Position numbers and translations under genes: made by a program. Below, in pieces: positions 6,024 through 10,037 of a stretch of DNA of 10,037 nt. Source of the stretch: Caulobacter sp. (lineage in GTDB: Bacteria > Pseudomonadota > Alphaproteobacteria > Caulobacterales > Caulobacteraceae). The stretch covers positions 1 to 10,037 of the forward strand of contig JACMOF010000286.1 in assembly GCA_014378155.1 (NCBI GenBank). Reading direction: 5' to 3'. Position 1 is the stretch's first letter, and every line of letters begins with the position of its first letter. Below the pieces are notes generated by a model, which had not been told where the DNA came from, made no database searches, and worked only from the letters and a program-made list of their open reading frames with translations.

Positions 6024-7058
6024 CTAAGCCCCCCAGAACCCGACCAACTTCTTCACCTCAGCCACCGTCGGCGCGGCGACCTCGGAGGCTCGTTCGGCCC
6101 CAGCTTTCAGGATCCGGTCGATCTCCGTCGGGTCGTCCAGGAACCTGCGCATGGTCTCGCCGACCGGGGCCAGTTTCTCGACCGCCAGGTCGGCCAAGGC
6201 CGGCTTGAAGGTTCCGAAGCCCTTGCCGGCATAGTCGGCCAGCACCTGCGCCTTGGTCGTTCCCGACAGGGCCGCGAAAATGCCGACCAGGTTGTCGGCC
6301 TCGGGGCGGGTCGCCAGCTCTTCGAGGGTTTCGGGCAGCGGCTCGGGATCGGTGCGGGCCTTGCGAACCTTGCCGGCGATGGTGTCCGCGTCGTCGGTCA
6401 GGTTGATGCGCGAATAGTCCGACGGGTCGGACTTGCTCATCTTGGCCGAGCCGTCGCGCAAACTCATGACCCGCGCCCCGGGCCCCTGGATCAGCGGCTC
6501 GGGCTGCGGGAAGAAGCCCTGAACGCCGAAGTCGTGGTTGAACTTGGCGGCGATGTCGCGGGTCAGTTCCAGGTGCTGCTTCTGGTCCTCGCCGACCGGC
6601 ACGTGGGTAGCCTTGTAGACCAGAATGTCGGCGGCCTGCAGCACCGGATAGGTGTAGAGGCCGACGCTGGAGCGCTCCTTGTGCTTGCCGCTCTTCTCCT
6701 TGAACTGGGTCATGCGGTCCAGCCAGCCGAGACGGGCCACGCACTGGAAGATCCAGGCCAGCTCGGTATGTTCGCGCACCGCCGACTGCGGGAAGATCGT
6801 CGCCTTCATGGGATCGAGGCCGGCGGCCAGATAGGCGGCGGCGATCTCGCGGGTCTGCTGGGCCAACGCCTCCGGCGCCTGCCAGACGGTGATGGCGTGC
6901 AGGTCGGCCACAAAGATGAAGGTGTCCATCTCGTGCTGCAGCTTGGCGAACTTCACCAGGGCGCCGAGATAATTGCCCAGGTGCAGGGCGCCCGACGGCT
7001 GGACGCCGGAGAGCACGCGGGCGGCGCCCGTGTAGGGAACGGGGGTGTGGTCGGTCAT
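6024..7058 (-). CDS. trpS: Tryptophanyl-tRNA synthetase
   Basis: This class I aminoacyl-tRNA synthetase charges tRNA-Trp with tryptophan using ATP. Its 344 residues are the normal bacterial length. The HIGH-type motif is HLGN (26-29) within [16 protein letters not shown], and the KMSKS loop is KMSKS at 206-210 preceded by LRDGSA. Also visible are the Trp-binding region [12 protein letters not shown] (47-58) and [16 protein letters not shown] (155-170), typical of TrpRS. The ATG (7058-7056) has AAGG 8 nt upstream. It is the only synthetase in the window. It lies downstream of murJ on the same strand but is separated by 257 bp rich in hairpins, so it probably has its own promoter. Confidence 0.96.
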   Translation of the reverse strand: MTDHTPVPYTGAARVLSGVQPSGALHLGNYLGALVKFAKLQHEMDTFIFVADLHAITVWQAPEALAQQTREIAAAYLAAGLDPMKATIFPQSAVREHTELAWIFQCVARLGWLDRMTQFKEKSGKHKERSSVGLYTYPVLQAADILVYKATHVPVGEDQKQHLELTRDIAAKFNHDFGVQGFFPQPEPLIQGPGARVMSLRDGSAKMSKSDPSDYSRINLTDDADTIAGKVRKARTDPEPLPETLEELATRPEADNLVGIFAALSGTTKAQVLADYAGKGFGTFKPALADLAVEKLAPVGETMRRFLDDPTEIDRILKAGAERASEVAAPTVAEVKKLVGFWGA

Positions 7059-7095
7059 GGCTGCAGCCTTGGAACGGGTAACGGATAGGGCGGAC

Positions 7096-7127
7096 GCGCA
7101 AATGCGCTGGCCGTGCGCGCCGCACGG
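7096..7127. repeat. Two adjacent hairpins in the trpS leader region
   Basis: GCGCA-AA-TGCGC (7096-7107) and CCGTGCG-CGC-CGCACGG (7111-7127) are perfect hairpins 38-69 bp ahead of the trpS ATG. They could fold in a trpS leader on the minus strand. No run of Trp codons or U-run was seen, so attenuation is not supported. The rest of the spacer at 7128-7240 showed no gene. Confidence 0.4.
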
Positions 7128-7245
7128 CGATCGGGGTCAGATGAAGCGGCGCCATCGCGGCGCGGAAGATCCGATCGAAGCCATGGATGCTGGTTAGCGG
7201 GCCGGGGGTTCAAGGGCAAGACCCGAGCCGGGGACATGCTCTTGC

Positions 7246-7312
7246 GGCGTGTCCACGTCGGCAAGCGCCGCGCCCAGACTTGGGGACACGCCCAAGGGCC
7301 TGTCCGCGACAG
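7246..7312. repeat. Foldback region just after murJ
   Basis: GGCGTGTCC (7246-7254) is a perfect 9-bp inverted match to GGACACGCC (7284-7292). Inside and beside it are CTTGGG-GACACG-CCCAAG (7279-7296) and CTGTC-CGC-GACAG (7300-7312), the latter starting 3 nt after the murJ stop on the minus strand. These compete for the same bases, so only some form at once. The region probably ends or stabilises the murJ transcript. There is no U-run for intrinsic termination. Confidence 0.45.
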
Positions 7313-7315
7313 CCT

Positions 7316-8953
7316 CTAGGCCTTGCCCCGCTTCAGCACGCCCTTCAGCTCCGCCGGGGTCACCCCGCCGAACAGGAAGACCAGCGGCGGATAGAGCGCC
7401 GCGCCGACCAGCACAGTCAGCAGCAAGGCCACTTCCTTGGCCCCAATCACGTGGCCCTTCAGGCCCAGGGCCACCAGCGGCGCCTCGATCAGCGGCCGCC
7501 AATGCGAGGCCGCCGCCAGGACCAGCCCCATCACGAGGCTGGCCGCCAGGATCCGCGCCACCCGCGACCAGGTCTGCAGAGAGGGGTTATAATGGTCCTT
7601 GCGCGATAGGCCGAAGGCCATCTGCGCCACGTTCAGCCACGAGGCGATGGCGGTGGCCGCCGCTATGCCCTTCACCCCCACCAGTTGGAACAGGGCGATG
7701 CCGACGCCCACATTGACGGCCACCGAGATCAGCGCGAACCGCATCGGGCTCTTGGTGTCGCCGCGCGCGAAGAAGGCCCGCGAATAGAGCTGCTGAAGCA
7801 CGAAGGCCGGGGTGCCCAGGCCGTAGAAGAACAGGGCCGAGGCCGTCTGGCTGGCGTCGAACGCCGTGAACTGGCCGCGGGTATACAGGGCGTCCGACAG
7901 GAAGCCGGGCATGGCAGTCAGGGCGGCGGCGGCGGGAAGGGTCAGGGCCATGGCCAGGGTGATGGCCTGGTCCATGGCGCCCTGGGCGTCGGCGGTGTCC
8001 TTCGACAGCACGGCGCGCGACAGGCGCGGCAGCAGGGCCACCCCGATCGCCACGCCCACCAGGCCCAGGGGCAGCTGGTACAGGCGGTCGGCGGTGGCCA
8101 GCCAGGAGCGGCCGCCGGGCACATGGCTGGCCAGGTTGCCGGAGATGAAGATGTTGACCTGGGTGGCGCTGGCCGCCAGGGCCCCGGGAATGGCCTTGCC
8201 GATCAGGGCCTTCACCTCCGGCGTCAGGCGCGGCAGGCGCCAATGGACCTTGGCGCCGGACTTGTTAACCCCCCAGGTCAGCAGGGCCGCCTGGGCGACG
8301 CCGGCGACGATCACCCCGACCGAGCCCCACTTGGCCGCATCGACGGCGGTGGTCTGGGGCAGGATGAAGATCAGGGTGGCGATGTTCAGCAGCACCGGCG
8401 CGCCGGCGGACAACACGAACCGGTCGCGGGCGTTCAACACGCCCGACAGGTGGGCGACGATGGCCATGCACGGCAGATAGGGCATGGTGATCTGGGTCAG
8501 CAGCACCGCCAGCTTGTACTTCTCGGGCTCGGCGGCGAAGCCGGGGCTGATCAGCATCATCAGCCAGGGCATGGCCAGCTGACAGATCACGGTGATGATG
8601 ATGGTTGCCGCCGCCAGGGTGGCCATGGCGTCGGCGGCCAGGATATCGGCCACATCCTCACCATCCCGTTGCAGCGACTTGGTGTAGGCGGGCACGAAGG
8701 CGGCGGCGAAGGCGCCCTCGGCGAAGAACCGGCGGAACAGATTCGGGAAGGCCAGGGCGGTCTGATAGGCGTCGGCGGCCGGGGTGGCGCTGGCGCCCAT
8801 GCGATACGAGACCGCCAGGTCGCGGGCGAAACCCATGAACCGGCTGACCAGGGTCAGGCCCGAATAGATCATCGACGACTTCAGCAAGCCGCCGGGCTTC
8901 TTGGCGGCGACAGCTTCGGTCGGGGTTTGTTCGGGGGGCGCGGTGTCGGTCAC
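7316..8953 (-). CDS. murJ: Lipid II flippase MurJ (MviN)
   Basis: This integral inner-membrane protein of the MOP superfamily moves lipid-linked peptidoglycan precursor (lipid II) to the outer face. It has 545 residues and about 13-14 hydrophobic segments after a hydrophilic N-terminus of some 25 residues. Diagnostic blocks are SRFMGFARD (37-45), with R38 and R44 probably matching arginines essential in E. coli MurJ, and FPNLFRRFFAEGAFAAAFVP (69-88). The segment RLYQLPLGLVGVAIGVALLP in the middle is also typical. The start codon is GTG (8953-8951), with at best a weak AGAAG as ribosome site. A TTGACG at 8988-8983 could be a -35, but no good -10 follows. In related genomes glnD usually lies upstream (from memory); here 1.08 kb of repeats takes that place within the window. 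Confidence 0.94.
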   Translation of the reverse strand: MTDTAPPEQTPTEAVAAKKPGGLLKSSMIYSGLTLVSRFMGFARDLAVSYRMGASATPAADAYQTALAFPNLFRRFFAEGAFAAAFVPAYTKSLQRDGEDVADILAADAMATLAAATIIITVICQLAMPWLMMLISPGFAAEPEKYKLAVLLTQITMPYLPCMAIVAHLSGVLNARDRFVLSAGAPVLLNIATLIFILPQTTAVDAAKWGSVGVIVAGVAQAALLTWGVNKSGAKVHWRLPRLTPEVKALIGKAIPGALAASATQVNIFISGNLASHVPGGRSWLATADRLYQLPLGLVGVAIGVALLPRLSRAVLSKDTADAQGAMDQAITLAMALTLPAAAALTAMPGFLSDALYTRGQFTAFDASQTASALFFYGLGTPAFVLQQLYSRAFFARGDTKSPMRFALISVAVNVGVGIALFQLVGVKGIAAATAIASWLNVAQMAFGLSRKDHYNPSLQTWSRVARILAASLVMGLVLAAASHWRPLIEAPLVALGLKGHVIGAKEVALLLTVLVGAALYPPLVFLFGGVTPAELKGVLKRGKA

Positions 8954-9070
8954 GAAGGGCTTCTGCGGGCTGGATGAGGGGGCGTCAAGCTAGGGCTTGG
9001 GGCGGGCGAGAGGTTGGCGCGGTTCGGGGGCGATTGGGGAAGGATTTCCAAAGGATTTTCAGTGCGGCGA

Positions 9071-9201
9071 CCCCTTGCCCCCTACGGACCGCTTCGCGGC
9101 CGTCTTCCCCCAGAGGGGGGAAGAGCCTCTGGGCGAGCGCCGCGCAAGGGCTCCGCCCCCTGCCGCGACAGACCGCGAAGCGGTCAGGTGGGGGCAAGGG
9201 G
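9071..9201. repeat. 131-bp inverted-repeat element
   Basis: The outer arms CCCCTTGCCCCC (9071-9082) and GGGGGCAAGGGG (9190-9201) match perfectly. The next blocks GACCGCTTCGCGG (9087-9099) and CCGCGAAGCGGTC (9173-9185) also match perfectly. Inside is a hairpin CTTCCCCC / GGGGGAAG (9104-9123). The regular nested arms suggest a mobile-type or REP-like intergenic repeat. It lies about 120 bp upstream of murJ. Confidence 0.65.
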
Positions 9202-9241
9202 GTGTGATCCCACGCCAATCGGCTGTGAGTGGGTGGGGAGG

Positions 9242-9317
9242 CGCGGAGCGGTCCGGGCCGAGCCCGGATGACCGTGGGTTTTGTATGTGCGTTTCGGCTA
9301 GACCTGACCGCTCCGCG
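9242..9317. repeat. Inverted repeat built from the same 12-bp module
   Basis: CGCGGAGCGGTC (9242-9253) is a perfect inverted match to GACCGCTCCGCG (9306-9317). The 52-bp interior starts with hairpin CCGGGC-CGA-GCCCGG (9253-9267). The arm differs by one base from the inner arms of the element at 9071-9201. Confidence 0.6.
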
Positions 9318-9348
9318 AAACCGTTCTTCTCAAGGGACGGCGATTGAG

Positions 9349-9446
9349 GGCCTGTTTCATCCCGATCGACGTTTCCCCTCAGGCGGGCAGGATCAAAGTC
9401 GCCCGGAAGGGGCCGTCGGCGACTCCGACTGATCCTCGAACAGGCC
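9349..9446. other. Branched fold, possible structured RNA (strand unknown)
   Basis: A closing stem GGCCTGTT (9349-9356) / AACAGGCC (9439-9446) encloses a long hairpin: GGATCA (9390-9395) / TGATCC (9430-9435), then AGTCGCC (9397-9403) / GGCGACT (9418-9424), with CGG/CCG at the tip (9404-9406 / 9413-9415). About 33 nt on the left remain free or form a small extra stem. The total is 98 nt. It matches no RNA family that I recognise, and no promoter or terminator could be fixed on either strand. Confidence 0.35.
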
Positions 9447-9638
9447 GGTTTGACATCCCAGCCCCGTAAACCCGCGCAAGTCCCGGCGAGGTTTCGGAAG
9501 GTCCCGGATCTATCCACGAACAGACCCTCAACCTGCCTCGCACGCGGCCCTGCGCGGCCCCGCTCGGTTCCATCCCCATCGCCTGCTTGGGCCGGTACCA
9601 AGAGCCCTCCCCCGCGATGGGGACCTGTTCAGTATGCG

Positions 9639-9653
9639 GGCGGTCTGACCGCC
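9639..9653. promoter_or_regulatory. 15-bp perfect palindrome GGCGGTCTGACCGCC
   Basis: Two 7-bp arms meet around a single T (9646). With such a small centre it is more like a protein-binding site than an RNA hairpin. No adjacent gene starts nearby, so any role is unknown. Confidence 0.25.
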
Positions 9654-9719
9654 GCAGCGGATGTGACGCTGATTTTCTTGCAAGGCGTTGAGATCGTTGG
9701 AGTTCTTTCGGTGATTGAC

Positions 9720-9743
9720 GGGGATCGAGGCGGCTGGATCCCC
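9720..9743. repeat. Small hairpin GGGGATC / GATCCCC
   Basis: A perfect 7-bp stem (9720-9726 with 9737-9743) encloses a 10-nt loop. It lies directly left of the 14-bp hairpin and the giant inverted repeat, and may belong to the same composite element. Confidence 0.4.
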
Positions 9744-9750
9744 CTAAACG

Positions 9751-9781
9751 CTCTCCTCCCCCGCATCGCGGGGGAGGAGAG
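9751..9781. repeat. Perfect 14-bp hairpin
   Basis: CTCTCCTCCCCCGC (9751-9764) and GCGGGGGAGGAGAG (9768-9781) are perfectly complementary over an ATC loop. Its right half is also the outer end of the left arm of the giant inverted repeat, so the two structures compete. Confidence 0.7.
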
Positions 9782-10037
9782 AGGATCTTGCGATCGACAC
9801 CCCTCCCCTCGACCCCGCCAACGGCGAGGCCGCGCCTTGAAACCTTGATGGCGAGCCTGCTCTGGCGTCTGGCCGTGTCAAGGACCGCCTCTGGCGGCCG
9901 CGTCGCGGCGACGCTCCGCGTCGTCCTTGACACGGCCAGTCGCCAGAGCAGGCTCGCCATCAAGGTTTGAAGGCGCCGGCTCGCCGTTGGCGGGGTCGCA
10001 GGGAGGGGGGTCGCTCGCTAGATCCTCTCTCCTCCCC
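9771..10037. repeat. Giant inverted repeat with 115-nt arms, reaching the window edge
   Basis: The left arm 9771-9885 and right arm 9923-10037 align without gaps. The inner 46 nt (9840-9885 with 9923-9968) have one mismatch. The outer 69 nt have eight mismatches by my count. The 37-nt centre (9886-9922) holds GCGTCG-CGG-CGACGC (9900-9914), with an overlapping alternative GACGC-TCC-GCGTC (9910-9922). The palindrome is centred near 9904 and may continue past the window. Both strands can be read as nearly the same short peptide text (ASLLWRLAVSRT), a result of the symmetry and not evidence of a gene. The inner arms are better conserved than the outer ones. Confidence 0.85.

Larger units (their letters stand above)
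8954..10037. other. Gene-free, repeat-dense region upstream of murJ
   Basis: No convincing protein gene was found in these 1,084 bp. Open frames exist on both strands, but they are low-complexity, Arg/Pro/Gly-rich, lack ribosome sites and cross the inverted repeats. No tRNA, rRNA, tmRNA, RNase P or SRP RNA hallmark was seen. The content is inverted repeats at 9071-9201, 9242-9317, 9349-9446, 9639-9653, 9720-9743, 9751-9781 and 9771-10037. The murJ promoter presumably lies at its left end. About 9450-9640 shows little structure, and I see no function in it. Confidence 0.7.

Noticed and set aside
7685..8977. 430-codon open frame antisense to murJ
   Set aside because: It is Gly/Gln/His-rich, typical of an antisense frame of a GC-rich membrane protein gene. 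murJ is unambiguous.
9059..9601. 180-codon minus-strand open frame upstream of murJ
   Set aside because: The composition is Arg/Pro/Gly/Ser-rich, it crosses two inverted repeats, and it shows no recognisable domain. It looks like a GC-rich chance frame.
9450..9848. 132-codon plus-strand open frame
   Set aside because: It is low-complexity and Pro/Arg-rich, has no ribosome site, and runs through the 14-bp hairpin into the giant repeat.
9379..9970. Open frames on both strands (9379-9963 minus and 9788-9970 plus) sharing the peptide text ASLLWRLAVSRT
   Set aside because: The shared text comes from the giant inverted repeat being read from both sides. There are no ribosome sites and no family resemblance.

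Overview
The window looks like chromosomal DNA of a Caulobacter-like alphaproteobacterium (family Caulobacteraceae). The evidence is high G+C, the gene block rimI-fur-miaB next to tsaB, a CYP153 P450 beside an Nfu-type Fe-S protein and trpS, and GC-rich intergenic inverted repeats. The assignment rests on protein likeness and gene order recalled from memory, not on a search.

Layout, left to right. Every gene except the P450 is on the minus strand. Positions 1-129 hold the 5' end of miaB (tRNA ms2i6A37 synthesis). Positions 130-313 are a spacer with a nested hairpin element. Then come fur (314-721, probably from a TTG start), rimI (783-1226), tsaB (1223-1864) and two tandem related lipoproteins of DUF1131/YfeY type (1861-2523 and 2528-3172). 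The lipoproteins, tsaB and rimI are packed with 4-nt overlaps or a 4-nt gap and read as one translationally coupled operon. Upstream are a RutE-like nitroreductase (3250-3837) and an Nfu-type Fe-S scaffold protein (3936-4505). A divergent promoter region (4506-4640) separates these from a plus-strand CYP153-type cytochrome P450 (4641-5906). The P450 converges on trpS (6024-7058) across a cloverleaf-like repeat. murJ (lipid II flippase) occupies 7316-8953.

The last 1.08 kb (8954-10037) has no convincing gene. It is filled with inverted repeats: a 131-bp element, four copies of a 12-bp module, a 98-nt branched fold, a 14-bp perfect hairpin, and a giant inverted repeat with 115-nt arms that reaches the window edge. 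This is the least explained part of the window.

Themes. TsaB (t6A37) and MiaB (ms2i6A37) both act on tRNA position 37. MiaB needs Fe-S clusters, Nfu proteins deliver them, and Fur senses iron, so the left half combines tRNA-37 modification with iron and Fe-S supply. The P450, trpS and murJ look like independent units. No CRISPR array, transposase, integrase, tRNA or rRNA gene was seen, and nothing in the coding part looks like a new defence or mobile system.
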